DNA of 64,000 nucleotides from Hymenobacter guriensis. GTDB lineage: Bacteria; Bacteroidota; Bacteroidia; Cytophagales; Hymenobacteraceae. Under the pieces are notes generated by a model, which worked only from the letters and a program-made list of their open reading frames with translations, made no database searches and was not told where the DNA came from. Of the stretch, positions 8,366-16,276 are shown in pieces (the first letter of the stretch is position 1; each line of letters opens with the position of its first letter). The position numbers and the translations under genes are program-made. The stretch is from contig NZ_JADWYK010000012.1 of the NCBI RefSeq assembly GCF_015773195.1, positions 93,959 through 157,958 of the forward strand, given 5' to 3'.

Positions 8366-8872
8366 TTAGAAGTCTCGCTCATCCCTTTTACAATACCAAT
8401 GAGGGTCACAACCTGTAGTTACACAGCCGCCTAATTTCAGCTTATTATGTTTTGCGCGTTGCATCACTCTATTGCTTGGAAAACCATAGACAATTGGAAT
8501 AGTAGCGTCCTGCTTTTTGCAATAAGGGCATTCATTTCCTTTTTGATTATTAAAGTGGCAACCAATAGGAAAGTTGATATTTACGGATGTAGCCTGTCCG
8601 GAAGTAATTTTCACCTGCATTATAGTAGTATCTCTAAAACCAATGCTTTTAATGTTTAGACGATATACGCCGATAGGAATGTTATAAATCTTAAAGCTGC
8701 CATCCGGTTCTGATAACGTTCCTAAATCTAGATCCGGAAACCATATCTGAGCTGATGCGGAGAAACCTTGCTTTGTTATTCTATTGAAAAGCATTCCTTG
8801 CAAGGAACCAGTTTGTGCGAATAGGTTTCCCATATCTATTAAAACCAGCAAACACACCAGAGAAATTCTCAT
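8366..8872 (-). CDS. Secreted carboxypeptidase-regulatory-like domain protein with a split Cys motif
   Basis: A 168-residue protein with a signal peptide (about 1-20, ending in FAQ). A CarboxypepD_reg-like beta sandwich spans about 22-102 (DGSFKIYNIPIGVYRLNIKS, the fold used as an N-terminal domain in TonB-dependent transporters). The C-terminal segment contains CPYC at 115-118, IPIVYGFPS near 125-133, LGGC at 147-150 and GCDPHWYC at 154-161. The last segment looks like a small zinc-ribbon-like module common in uncharacterised bacterial proteins, here attached to an exported domain. Base composition is far more AT-rich than the neighbours, suggesting transfer or relaxed selection. Function unknown. 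The stop codon TAG of the neighbouring desaturase is separated from this start by the 30-bp inverted repeat. Confidence 0.7.
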   Translation of the reverse strand: MRISLVCLLVLIDMGNLFAQTGSLQGMLFNRITKQGFSASAQIWFPDLDLGTLSEPDGSFKIYNIPIGVYRLNIKSIGFRDTTIMQVKITSGQATSVNINFPIGCHFNNQKGNECPYCKKQDATIPIVYGFPSNRVMQRAKHNKLKLGGCVTTGCDPHWYCKRDERDF

Positions 8873-8906
8873 ATATCTTCAGAGCCTTTAAATAGGTAGC
8901 ATTAAA

Positions 8907-8972
8907 GATAATCGTAACATCACAAAAAAGCCTCACAATCATGTGAGGCTTTTTTGTGATGTTACGATTATC
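8907..8972. terminator. 30-bp perfect inverted repeat containing a bidirectional terminator
   Basis: Arms 8907-8936 and 8943-8972 are exact reverse complements around a 6-base loop. The inner part is an intrinsic terminator (A6-GCCTCAC / GTGAGGC-T6), and the outer 14 bases per arm extend the stem beyond what termination needs. The right arm ends on the first base of the desaturase stop codon (8972-8974). Confidence 0.9.
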
Positions 8973-10036
8973 TACCGCCGCCCCAGCTCCCGCAAATGGG
9001 CTACGTGCGATGCCACGGCGTAGCGCATCTTGGGGTACTCGTGGTACTCGATGTTGAACTCCTCGCACATCTGGCGGATGATTTTATTCAGGGCCGGATA
9101 GTGGACGTGGGAGATGGTAGGGAAAAGGTGATGCTCAACCTGGAAGTTAAGGCCACCTACGAGCCAGCTGATGAGCTTGCTGTCGGTAGCGAAGTTGGCG
9201 GTGGTTTTGATCTGGTGGATGGCCCACTCGTCCTCAATCTTGCGGGTGGTTTCGTGGGGCACTACAAAGTCGGTATGCTCTACGGTGTGGGCCAGCTGAA
9301 ACACGATGCTGAGCGTGAAGCCCGCCACGCAGGCAAAGGCCCCGAAGCCAATCAGCCAGCTCCAGAAACCTACGGTATAGATGGGCAGGGCTACAAACAG
9401 GCCCAGGTGCAGCACCTTGAAGCCCCAGAACACGCCCTGGTCGGTGGCGGACATTTTCTTGATGGGCATTTCGCCGATTTTGCCTTTGAAATACTTCTGG
9501 TAGTCCATGAAGAAAATCCAGGCAATGAACAGCAAGGCGTAGAAAAACCAGAAGTACAGGTGCTGAAAGCGGTGCAGAAAGCGGCGGGGCTGCTCGGGGC
9601 TGAGGCGCAGCCAGGGTTGGGCGTCGAGGTCGTCATCCACACCTTCCACGTTGGTGTACATGTGGTGGATGAGGTTGTGCTTCATGTTCCACATAAAGGA
9701 GTTGCCTCCCATTACGTTGAGCGTGAAAGCCGCAAACTGGTTCACGAATTTCGACTTGCTGAAAGAGCCATGAGCCCCGTCGTGCATAACGTTGAAGCCA
9801 ATGGCCGCGCCAATGAGGCCAAGTGCAATGCATTCTGCCACAGCCAGCAGGGCCGGTGGCGTCCAGAACACGAGGTGCAGATACACGGCTACAAAAGCCG
9901 ACGTCAGCAGAACAGCTTTGAAAAACAGGCTTTTACCGCCGGTGGTGGATTTGCCGGCTTCCTGGAAATACGCGTTGGTGCGGCGCTTCAGCTCCTGGTG
10001 GAAAGAGCGGGACGCGGAAAATTTGGGTGGCTGCAT
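8972..10036 (-). CDS. Membrane fatty-acid desaturase (front-end type)
   Basis: Di-iron membrane enzyme that introduces a double bond into acyl chains. The 354-residue protein has hydrophobic segments near 38-80, 150-175 and 205-250 and the three histidine boxes: HDGAHG at 85-90, HNLIHH at 120-125 and QVEHH at 299-303. Gln in place of the first His of the third box is the mark of delta-5/delta-6 front-end desaturases (linoleoyl-CoA desaturase-like). No fused cytochrome b5 domain is present, so an external electron donor is needed. Membrane-lipid adaptation is the likely role (inference). The gene is probably monocistronic; the next upstream gene is more than 230 bases away, and that gap shows nothing beyond a weak TACCTTTA -7-like box near 10064. 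Confidence 0.88.
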   Translation of the reverse strand: MQPPKFSASRSFHQELKRRTNAYFQEAGKSTTGGKSLFFKAVLLTSAFVAVYLHLVFWTPPALLAVAECIALGLIGAAIGFNVMHDGAHGSFSKSKFVNQFAAFTLNVMGGNSFMWNMKHNLIHHMYTNVEGVDDDLDAQPWLRLSPEQPRRFLHRFQHLYFWFFYALLFIAWIFFMDYQKYFKGKIGEMPIKKMSATDQGVFWGFKVLHLGLFVALPIYTVGFWSWLIGFGAFACVAGFTLSIVFQLAHTVEHTDFVVPHETTRKIEDEWAIHQIKTTANFATDSKLISWLVGGLNFQVEHHLFPTISHVHYPALNKIIRQMCEEFNIEYHEYPKMRYAVASHVAHLRELGRR

Positions 10037-10268
10037 GAAGGAAATGGAAAAGAAACGGCCGTAAAGGTACCGTCATCTACGGCGCCAGCACGCCGCTGGA
10101 CTGAAAAAGCCGGATTTTGTAAACCGCTGCCGCTGCTGGTTTCCAGCAAAGCGCACCCGGCTAAGTAGCCCTATGACAGGAACCACCCGGGAATCGTTCA
10201 GCCAGCAGGCAGCGGCGGGCGCAGCAGAGCGGTTACCCGCCTGCTTTATTGTCTGATGTAAGCAGCAG

Positions 10269-11507
10269 CTACCGGGCGGCTACCTCTCCCCCGCTCGGTA
10301 GCGGCAGGCCGGGTTTCAGCAGGCCCCGCAACTCCCGGAGCGGTACAAACAGCCGGATTTCGCCGAAGGCATACGCGGCCACTTCGTAGGGCACGTAGAT
10401 AAATACCGCGCCTCCGCTGGTCAAATACACGTTGTGGGTAACGGCTAGCGGCTCTTCAAAGATGACCTCGGAAAGCGAGGCACTTGGCGCCAGCTGATAG
10501 GCGCGCCGCAGGGCGGCGGCCAGCAGAGGCCGCAATTTTTCATCGGAGCCAGGCCGGAAAATCTCCTCGTAGGTAAGGCGGCGGCCGGTGCGCGTGTCGA
10601 AGCTGGCGACTGTGGTGCCGTAGTTGCCGTGGGCACCGCCCGTGAAGCTGTAGTGGTAGAAACCCAGGCTCAGCAGCGGCGCCTGATTCCAGAGCACGTG
10701 GGCAAAATGCTGCTCCTCGTAGTTCAGGCCGATACCGAACTCCGGATAATCGGTGGAGTCGCCGGGCGCGGGCCGCACGGCGGCCATGTCCTGGCGGTAG
10801 TCCTGGGCGTGGGTGCGCCGGAGCTGCTGCCAAAAAGCCGTCAGCGCGGGCACCGGCGCATCGGGCAGGGTGTCGCCGCGCAGGCCGCGCACCATGTGGG
10901 CCGCGAGGGCGGTGGAGGCCGCGCCGCCTGCCAGGGGTTCTAGGGCCAGCACGCTCAGGCGGGCGCGGGGCGAGTTGGGTAGCTCCGGAAACGCCACCAC
11001 GGAGTCCTGCAGAAAAACGCTACGGAACCCAAGACTGCCGGCCGGCCGGGCCAGGCGTAGCTGCACTGGTTTTCCATCCCAGGTGCCCACCAGCGCCCGG
11101 CCCTGGCGCCGCAGCCGCCACGCCGGACCATTGGCGCCCGGCTCCGGCGCGTGCTCGGGGCTGAAATCAACCAGCACCACGCTATCCGGAGAGGCACTGC
11201 CCCGGCCGCCCAGCTGGTAGGGCTGCCCGTCGGAGCCGGCGTAGGTGCCCAGCAGGCCTTCGGTTTCGGTGTCGCCGGGGCGGCTTGGCCAGGTTTGCAG
11301 GTGCAGCGTAATGGAGTCGGCGGAGCCGGGCAGCACGCCCCGGTACTGCGCGTAGGTGGCCCCGGGTGAGTCGGGCGTTGCAGTAGCCGCAGGCGCAGTA
11401 GCTGGAGGGCTCGTGGTTGTGGCCTGGTCGGCGTCGGCGGAGCGGGAACGGCAGGACAGGGCCGCTAGGCTCAGGGCACCAATGAAAAGGAAACGGGTAG
11501 TTGACAT
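10269..11507 (-). CDS. DUF3298/RsiV-like lipoprotein
   Basis: A 412-residue predicted lipoprotein: the signal peptide ends in the lipobox LAALSC, followed by an Ala/Thr/Pro-rich linker to about residue 50. The C-terminal half carries the DUF4163/DUF3298 pair, with YHYSFTGGAHGNYGTTVASFDTRTG as the diagnostic GGAHG block and RRLTYEEIF after it. This module is found in the anti-sigma factor RsiV, where it binds lysozyme, and in many periplasmic proteins of unknown role. There is no sigma-factor gene or transmembrane anti-sigma segment here, so an RsiV-type function is not supported. A TACGTTTG box ends only 7 bases before the start codon. Likely monocistronic. Confidence 0.8.
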   Translation of the reverse strand: MSTTRFLFIGALSLAALSCRSRSADADQATTTSPPATAPAATATPDSPGATYAQYRGVLPGSADSITLHLQTWPSRPGDTETEGLLGTYAGSDGQPYQLGGRGSASPDSVVLVDFSPEHAPEPGANGPAWRLRRQGRALVGTWDGKPVQLRLARPAGSLGFRSVFLQDSVVAFPELPNSPRARLSVLALEPLAGGAASTALAAHMVRGLRGDTLPDAPVPALTAFWQQLRRTHAQDYRQDMAAVRPAPGDSTDYPEFGIGLNYEEQHFAHVLWNQAPLLSLGFYHYSFTGGAHGNYGTTVASFDTRTGRRLTYEEIFRPGSDEKLRPLLAAALRRAYQLAPSASLSEVIFEEPLAVTHNVYLTSGGAVFIYVPYEVAAYAFGEIRLFVPLRELRGLLKPGLPLPSGGEVAAR

Positions 11508-11514
11508 AGCCCGG

Positions 11515-11522
11515 CAAACGTA
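11515..11522 (-). promoter_or_regulatory. -7 element close to the DUF3298 start codon
   Basis: The minus strand reads TACGTTTG, an exact TAnnTTTG, with only 7 bases between its end and the ATG at 11507. If used, the transcript would begin at or next to the start codon, giving a leaderless mRNA. Confidence 0.4.
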
Positions 11523-11645
11523 CGCAGCCTCCGTTTAGCACGCGTAAGCTCTACCGTGTACATAATACGGGCCTTAGCTGATCTACGGCCTAGCTGGCCG
11601 CGTATGTACCAACACTGATTTCCACAACTCTCCACACCACACTTC

Positions 11646-12515
11646 ATGAGCTACATCACCGCCGGCCGCGACGTAAACGGCCACGACATAAAGTTGCATT
11701 ACATTGATCAGGGCGAAGGCGACCCTATTGTGCTGATACACGGCTGGCCCGCTACCTATGAAATGTGGGAGTACCAGCTGGCCGAGCTGCCCAAGCATGG
11801 CCACCGCGTGGTAGCCTACACCCGCCGGGGCTTCGGCAACTCCTCCAAAACCTGGGAAGGCAACGACTACGACACCTTTGCCGACGACCTGAAAGCCGTG
11901 CTCGACGAGCTGAACCTGCAGAACGTAACGTTGGTGGGTTTCTCGATGGGTGGGGGCGAAGTAGCCCGCTACATGGCTAAATACGGCGGGGCCCGCGTTT
12001 CGCGGGTGGCTTTCGTTTCGGCTGTTACTCCCTTCCTGTTGCAAACCGATGACAACCCCGATGGCGCGCCCAAAGCCAACTTCGATAAGATGGTGGAAGG
12101 CATCCGCAAAGACCGGTTCGACTTTCTGGCTACGTTCGGCAAGCAGTTCTTCGGGGTAGGCACCATCAGCCACCCCGTCAGTAATGCTACGCTGAACTGG
12201 ATGCAGGCCATGTGCCAACTCGCCTCGCCCCGCGCCACTGAGCAGTGCGTGTACGCCTTTGCTGCCACGGACTTCCGCCAGGATCTGAAAACCATCAAAG
12301 TGCCCACGCTGGTTATTCACGGCAGCGACGACGCCACCGTGCCCGCCAAAGTAAGCGGGGAGCGGATGACGCAGTTTGTGCCCCATGCCCAGTTTGTGGA
12401 GTACAGCGGGGCCCCACACGGCCTGTTCATCACCGAAAAGGACCGCCTCAACCACGACCTGCTTCAGTTCGTGGGCGGCACCAAAGTCACGAACTCCAAC
12501 GCCTTCGCCTGGTAA
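11646..12515 (+). CDS. Alpha/beta hydrolase (non-heme chloroperoxidase/esterase type)
   Basis: A 289-residue cytoplasmic alpha/beta hydrolase of the group named after cofactor-free haloperoxidases, most of which act as esterases or perhydrolases. Visible features are the oxyanion segment HGWP at 32-35, the nucleophile elbow GFSMGG with Ser100, the acid at Asp229 in HGSDDATVP and the catalytic His258 in SGAPHGLF. The length is typical. The ATG at 11646 is followed directly by MSYITAGRDVNGHDI, the usual opening. There is no signal peptide. It is flanked upstream by a divergent lipoprotein gene and downstream by a strong terminator, so it is probably a single-gene unit. The substrate cannot be inferred. 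Confidence 0.88.
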   Translation: MSYITAGRDVNGHDIKLHYIDQGEGDPIVLIHGWPATYEMWEYQLAELPKHGHRVVAYTRRGFGNSSKTWEGNDYDTFADDLKAVLDELNLQNVTLVGFSMGGGEVARYMAKYGGARVSRVAFVSAVTPFLLQTDDNPDGAPKANFDKMVEGIRKDRFDFLATFGKQFFGVGTISHPVSNATLNWMQAMCQLASPRATEQCVYAFAATDFRQDLKTIKVPTLVIHGSDDATVPAKVSGERMTQFVPHAQFVEYSGAPHGLFITEKDRLNHDLLQFVGGTKVTNSNAFAW

Positions 12516-12540
12516 TATTCCCGCCCGCTTCGGGTTTGTT

Positions 12541-12585
12541 GCGCCGCCGGCTCCTGATTTTCCGGGAGTTGGCGGCGCTTTTTAT
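12541..12585 (+). terminator. Intrinsic terminator after the alpha/beta hydrolase
   Basis: GCGCCGCCGGCTCC pairs with GGGAG-TT-GGCGGCGC across a short TGATTTTCC loop, followed by a T5 run. Confidence 0.85.
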
Positions 12586-12614
12586 GGGCGGCTTCTTCTA
12601 CCTGCCAGTTGGGA

Positions 12615-12656
12615 AACTAAAAAACGGCAGCGAGGCCAATGCCTGCTGCCGTTAGT
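12615..12656 (-). terminator. Terminator overlapping the HNH gene stop
   Basis: AACTAAAAAACGGCAG pairs with CTGCCGTTAGTT. On the minus strand the stem runs into a T6 tract. The stem includes the stop codon at 12652-12654. Confidence 0.75.
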
Positions 12657-13146
12657 TGAGGTACGCGTGCCAGTTTTCGTCGATGGAACCGGCACTGAGC
12701 TTGAGGAAGCCGGAAAGCGTGGGTTTCTTGGGTTGCTGCCTGATGGTGAGGCCGGCTTCCTGAGGGGTGCGGTGGCCCTTGGCGTGGTTGCAGCGGGCAC
12801 AGGCCGTGAGCAGGTTGCTCCAGCTGGAGTCCCCGCCCCTACTCCTGGGCAGCACGTGGTCCAGGGTCAGATTTTTAGTAGCGCCGCAGTACTGGCACTC
12901 GAAATGGTCGCGCTTCATGATGTTGTGGCGGCTGAGAGCAATGCCTTTGTAGGGCACGCGCACGTAGCGCTGCAGCCGGATGATGCTGGGTTTGGGAAAC
13001 GCCTGCGAGATAGTACGCAGCACGCCCTGCTCCGACTTGGCAATCATTTCCGCCTTATCCAAAAAAAGCAGTACAAAGGCCTTTTGCACGCTGCACAGAG
13101 TAATGGCCGTATAGTCGCCATTCAAAACAAGCACTTTGTGGTCCAT
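12652..13146 (-). CDS. HNH endonuclease family protein
   Basis: A 164-residue protein of the widely distributed bacterial HNH group. The N-terminal half (KVLVLNGDYTAITLCSVQKAF) is the characteristic lead-in. The C-terminal half holds a treble-clef HNH domain: CQYCG at about 84-88, LTLDHVLPRSRGGDSSWSNL with the catalytic His, and a second zinc knuckle CARCNHAKG. It is cytoplasmic, with no signal peptide or membrane segment. Such stand-alone nucleases are common in Bacteroidota and Cyanobacteria chromosomes; no methyltransferase, toxin partner or phage gene sits beside it, so a defence role cannot be claimed. Start at 13146 (MDHKVLVLNGDY). Its stop codon lies within its own terminator. Confidence 0.85.
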   Translation of the reverse strand: MDHKVLVLNGDYTAITLCSVQKAFVLLFLDKAEMIAKSEQGVLRTISQAFPKPSIIRLQRYVRVPYKGIALSRHNIMKRDHFECQYCGATKNLTLDHVLPRSRGGDSSWSNLLTACARCNHAKGHRTPQEAGLTIRQQPKKPTLSGFLKLSAGSIDENWHAYLN

Positions 13147-13220
13147 ACGCTAGAATACAGAATCATCGGGTACAGCGAAAGCTAGATGATTCTAAGCGTA
13201 TTAACAACAGAGGCAAGAGT

Positions 13221-13250
13221 GAAGTTGCGAAATGGGGAAGTTGTGAAGCG
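13221..13250. repeat. Low-complexity GAAGTTGTGAA-word tract
   Basis: GAAGTTGCGAAATGGGGAAGTTGTGAAGC is made of the same short words as the repeat upstream of the NlpC/P60 gene (14227-14254), so this word family flanks that gene on both sides. It abuts the CATTGCGAG element. Confidence 0.55.
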
Positions 13251-13252
13251 TG

Positions 13253-13407
13253 CATTGCGAGCCAAGCGAAGCAAGCCGTCCTGGGCAACGTAATAAGCTC
13301 TGAAATGTGAAAAGCCCCTGACGTCCGCGCTGGCGTCAGAGGCTTTCTGGTAAAAGAACGTGTCTAACGCTGTACAGGACGGATTGCTTCGGCTACGCCT
13401 CGCAATG
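13253..13407. repeat. CATTGCGAG palindromic element with terminator core (copy 2)
   Basis: Outer arms CATTGCGAG...GAAGCAAGC and GGATTGCTTCGG...CCTCGCAATG face each other across about 155 bp. The centre reads AAAAGCC-CTGACG...CGTCAG-AGGCTTTCTGGTA, an intrinsic-terminator-like hairpin (about 13310-13347). The order of parts, flank sequences and total length match the copy at 29243-29396, but the hairpin stem sequence differs. It is located 3' of the NlpC/P60 gene. Confidence 0.85.
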
Positions 13408-13416
13408 ACTGGTTGG

Positions 13417-14220
13417 CTATTCCGCCAGCAGGCGCTTGATGAGGCGGAGCTTGTGGGAGTACTTCTGCCGGTCGCGGTTGAAGATGCCGTTGTGGTCGAG
13501 CGGGTCGATGCGCACTTCGCCGTGGGCGTGCAGAATGGCTTGGTCGTCGAGCACTATGCCCACATGAATGATTTGGCCATCGGCATTGTCGAAGAAAGCC
13601 AGGTCGCCGGCGCGGGTCTGCGTCACGAAGTGCACCGGGTCGCCAAAGTCAATCTGCTGGCGGGCGTCGCGGGGAAGTTGCACCCCAATGAGGCCGTATA
13701 GCTGCTGCACCAAGCCCGAGCAGTCGAGGCCGAACACGCTTTTGCCGCCCCACACGTAGGGCGCCTTCAGGTACAGCTGGGCTACTTTCAGCAGCAGGCG
13801 CAGGCGCGGCTCTACGGCGCCGTGGGGGCCGTGGCCATTCTGGGGGTTAGTGGCGGCGCCATTATAGAACAGCTGCTGACTGCCCAGGCGCAGCGTCATC
13901 CCATCGAAAAAAGGCAGGCGGCAGCCCAGCGTCACGGGAATGCGGGTTTTGGCTTCGCTTACTACCTGCACCACATCAAGGCAGCGCGGGTGGTCCTGCT
14001 GCTGCCAGGCCAAGAAATACTCACCCGTGACGGGCGTGTGCTGCTTGAAGTCAATCCAGCCCACGTACTGGTCGGCGGCCAGGCGCACTTGGTGCCAATT
14101 GCCCTGGGAAAGCAGAATGGAATAGCATTCACCAAAAATCAATTCGGTTACCAGCTCGGCCTTGTCCGAAGGCTCGGCCCGCACCGGCACGGCGCTCAAC
14201 GCGCAAATTCCGTGGTCCAA
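13417..14220 (-). CDS. NlpC/P60 (C40) peptidoglycan endopeptidase with SH3-like N-terminus
   Basis: A 267-residue cell-wall hydrolase that should cleave peptide cross-bridges (D-gamma-glutamyl-diaminopimelate type by family). The N-terminal bacterial SH3-like region opens with LDHGICALSAVPVRAEPSDKA, then a second SH3-like segment to about 120. The NlpC/P60 domain follows, with Cys167 in FGLDCSGLVQ, His219 in IIHVGIVL and His231 in AILHAHGE as the catalytic triad. The start is set at TTG 14220: the conserved domain begins right there, and in-frame codons further upstream come from the inverted repeat at 14227-14357, so the ATG at 14286 would add residues of repeat origin. No signal peptide is evident. 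A CATTGCGAG element lies downstream. Confidence 0.82.
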   Translation of the reverse strand: MDHGICALSAVPVRAEPSDKAELVTELIFGECYSILLSQGNWHQVRLAADQYVGWIDFKQHTPVTGEYFLAWQQQDHPRCLDVVQVVSEAKTRIPVTLGCRLPFFDGMTLRLGSQQLFYNGAATNPQNGHGPHGAVEPRLRLLLKVAQLYLKAPYVWGGKSVFGLDCSGLVQQLYGLIGVQLPRDARQQIDFGDPVHFVTQTRAGDLAFFDNADGQIIHVGIVLDDQAILHAHGEVRIDPLDHNGIFNRDRQKYSHKLRLIKRLLAE

Positions 14221-14226
14221 ATGGTG

Positions 14227-14357
14227 AAGTTGTGAAAGGTGAAGTTGTGAAATGCGAATAGCCTTTATTGTGACAGGCTTACGCATCCATAATGCGAAAC
14301 TCTGCCTTTAAACTGAACTTGCCAAGCAGCGCTTCGCAAATTCACCTTTCACAACTT
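14227..14357. repeat. Inverted repeat of GTTGTGAA words
   Basis: AAGTTGTGAAAGGTGAA at 14227-14243 is repeated exactly in reverse complement at 14341-14357, 17 bp per arm. The left arm is followed by a further copy of the word (GAAGTTGTGAAATGCGAA). The element fills the whole space between the NlpC/P60 gene and the smpB stop codon. Confidence 0.85.
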
Positions 14358-14360
14358 TGC

Positions 14361-14834
14361 TTAATAATCCCGGGCGCGGTCCATTTCGCGCTTCTGGTCT
14401 TTGGCTTTGAGGTCTTCGCGCTTGTCGTAGAGCTTTTTGCCTTTGGCCAGGGCAATTTCCAGCTTGGCAAAGCCCCGCTCACTCACGAACATACGCACCG
14501 GAATGATGGTGAGGCCCTGCTCGGTGGCTTTATCGGCCAGCTGGCGTAGCTCGCGCTTGTTGAGCAGCAGCTTGCGCGGGCGGGTGGGCTCGTGGTTGTT
14601 GTAGGTACCCTCGGTGTACTTGGCAATGGTCACGTTGTGCACCCACAGGCTGCCATCGGGGTGAAAGGAGCAGAAGCCGTCCTGGAGCTGTACGCTGCCG
14701 TCGCGGATGCTCTTGATTTCGGTTCCCTGCAGCATCAACCCCGCGTCGTACTGCGCCAGGAAGCTGTACTCGTGGCGGGCGCGGCGGTTCTGGATGTTGA
14801 TGTGCTTGGGCTTGTCGTCTTTTTGCTTGGCCAT
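14361..14834 (-). CDS. smpB: SsrA-binding protein SmpB
   Basis: Binds tmRNA and brings it to stalled ribosomes for trans-translation. The 157-residue product has the standard length and motifs: NRRARHEYSFLAQYDAGLMLQGTEIKSIR near the N-terminus, the RPRKLLLNKRELRQL stretch, and the basic tail KKLYDKREDLKAKDQKREMDRA that enters the empty mRNA channel. The ATG at 14834 (MAKQKDDKPKHINIQNRRA) is the usual start; in-frame codons upstream lack conservation. tsaD lies upstream on the same strand, 143 bases away. Confidence 0.96.
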   Translation of the reverse strand: MAKQKDDKPKHINIQNRRARHEYSFLAQYDAGLMLQGTEIKSIRDGSVQLQDGFCSFHPDGSLWVHNVTIAKYTEGTYNNHEPTRPRKLLLNKRELRQLADKATEQGLTIIPVRMFVSERGFAKLEIALAKGKKLYDKREDLKAKDQKREMDRARDY

Positions 14835-14977
14835 GGGAAGAAAGGAAGTTGGCCGGGGCGACAGCGCCAAAGTTGGCCAACAAAGGTCGAAAGAAGTCAG
14901 CAGCGGCTTGCTGGCCGGCTATACGCAGGGCGGGAGCGGGAGTATGCCTTGGGCCGAAACCCACCGGAAATTTTCGG

Positions 14978-15982
14978 CTACGAGAGTTTCAGGCGTGGGT
15001 CGGAGCTGACGAGTTGGGAAGCAAAATCACCGGCCTGGTACTGAAAGTGGGCCGTCATGGCCACCATACCGGCGTTGTCGGTGCAGAACTGGAAAGCGGG
15101 AATAAATACCTGCCAGCCCTGGGCGGCGGCTTCATCCTGCAAAGCTTGGCGCAGGCCGCTGTTAGCGGCCACCCCACCGGCCAGCGCCACCTGCGTCAGG
15201 CCATTATCGGCGGCGGCGCGGCGCAACTGTCGGAGCAGCGTCTGGATGATGGTGTGCTGGATGCTGGCGCAGAGGTCGGCCAGGTTTTCCTGTGCGAAGT
15301 CGGGGTTCTGGGCGGTTTCCTTCTTCAGGAAGTACAGCACCGCCGTTTTCAGTCCGCTAAAGGAAAAGTCGTAGCCCGGCATGGCGCCTACCGGAAACGG
15401 GAAGCGCGTGGGGTTGCCCTGGCGAGCCAGCTTATCGAGGTGAGGACCGCCGGGATAGGGCAGGCCCAGCAGCTTGGCCGTTTTATCGAAGGCTTCGCCG
15501 GCCGCGTCGTCGATGGTCTGACCGATGATTTCCATGTTGAGGGCGCTGCGCACGATGACCAGCTGGGTGTGCCCCCCGCTCACGGTAAGGCACAGAAACG
15601 GAAACACGGGGCGCGGCTCCTCAATGAAGTGGGCCAGGATGTGGGCCCGCATGTGGTTCACGGCAATAAGCGGCTTGCCCAAAGCCAGGGCCAGGGTTTT
15701 GGCAAACATACCGCCCACCAGCAAGGAGCCCAGCAGGCCCGGTCCTTGCGTGAAGGCTACTGCGTCGAGGTCTTTTTTACTGATGCCCGCCTTGTGCAGG
15801 GCCGCTTCTACTACCGGAATGAGATGCTGCTGATGGGCACGCGAAGCCAGCTCGGGTACAACACCGCCGTACTGCTCGTGCACTTGCTGGGTAGCCACCA
15901 CGTTGGAGCGGATTTCCCCGTCGACCATAACGGCTGCCGAAGTATCGTCGCAGGAACTCTCAATGGCCAGAATAGTCGGCAT
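14978..15982 (-). CDS. tsaD: tRNA threonylcarbamoyladenosine transferase TsaD
   Basis: Catalytic subunit that transfers the threonylcarbamoyl group to A37 of tRNAs reading ANN codons, with TsaB and TsaE. The 334-residue protein has the ASKHA fold and the family signatures ILAIESSCDDTSAA at the N-terminus, TQGPGLLGSLLVG, the metal-binding NHMRAHILAH, TVSGGHTQLV and ALAGGVAANSGLR. The start at 15982 (MPTILAIESSCDD) is fixed by the family; upstream codons derive from the palindrome at 15989-16106. It is divergent from tamB. Confidence 0.96.
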   Translation of the reverse strand: MPTILAIESSCDDTSAAVMVDGEIRSNVVATQQVHEQYGGVVPELASRAHQQHLIPVVEAALHKAGISKKDLDAVAFTQGPGLLGSLLVGGMFAKTLALALGKPLIAVNHMRAHILAHFIEEPRPVFPFLCLTVSGGHTQLVIVRSALNMEIIGQTIDDAAGEAFDKTAKLLGLPYPGGPHLDKLARQGNPTRFPFPVGAMPGYDFSFSGLKTAVLYFLKKETAQNPDFAQENLADLCASIQHTIIQTLLRQLRRAAADNGLTQVALAGGVAANSGLRQALQDEAAAQGWQVFIPAFQFCTDNAGMVAMTAHFQYQAGDFASQLVSSDPRLKLS

Positions 15983-15988
15983 CTTTTT

Positions 15989-16106
15989 AAATTCTGAATT
16001 ATGAATCTTGAATGATGAATTGAGCCGGCGGTTTGGCGCCACATGGCTTATCACCAGACAACCTCTCAAGTAAAATTCAGAATTCATCATTCAGAATTCA
16101 GAATTT
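15989..16106. repeat. Imperfect inverted repeat of TTCTGAAT/TGATGAAT words
   Basis: The left part at 15989-16020 (AAATTCTGAATT, TTGAATGATGAATT) pairs with the right part at 16072-16106 (AATTCATCATTCAG, AATTCAGAATTT). The arms differ by small insertions of the same words. It begins 6 bases upstream of the tsaD start and lies between the divergent tsaD and tamB genes, where promoters are expected. Confidence 0.8.
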
Positions 16107-16231
16107 CTCCGACAAAGGTCGGGGCAAAACGCTAAACTGCCGCGCCGGGCGTTTACCAGGGCCAACCTGCGCCGTACTTCCGCCGTTTTGAGCGAAAAAT
16201 ACCCGTCAGGCAACGGTCTTGGGCAACCCTT

Positions 16232-16239
16232 TATCTTTG
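16232..16239 (+). promoter_or_regulatory. Probable -7 element for tamB
   Basis: TATCTTTG matches TAnnTTTG exactly, 37 bases before the GTG start codon. The nearest upstream TTG is too close to be a standard -33 element. Confidence 0.45.
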
Positions 16240-16276
16240 TTCCGATTAGCTGCCGCGTTTTTCTTTTTCTGCCTTC

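Noticed and set aside
10269..11507. RsiV-like anti-sigma factor
   Set aside because: The DUF3298 domain is present, but there is no transmembrane anti-sigma segment and no adjacent ECF sigma gene.
12652..13146. Defence island around the HNH nuclease
   Set aside because: Neighbours are housekeeping genes; no methyltransferase, helicase, toxin or phage genes are adjacent, and this HNH type is a common core gene.
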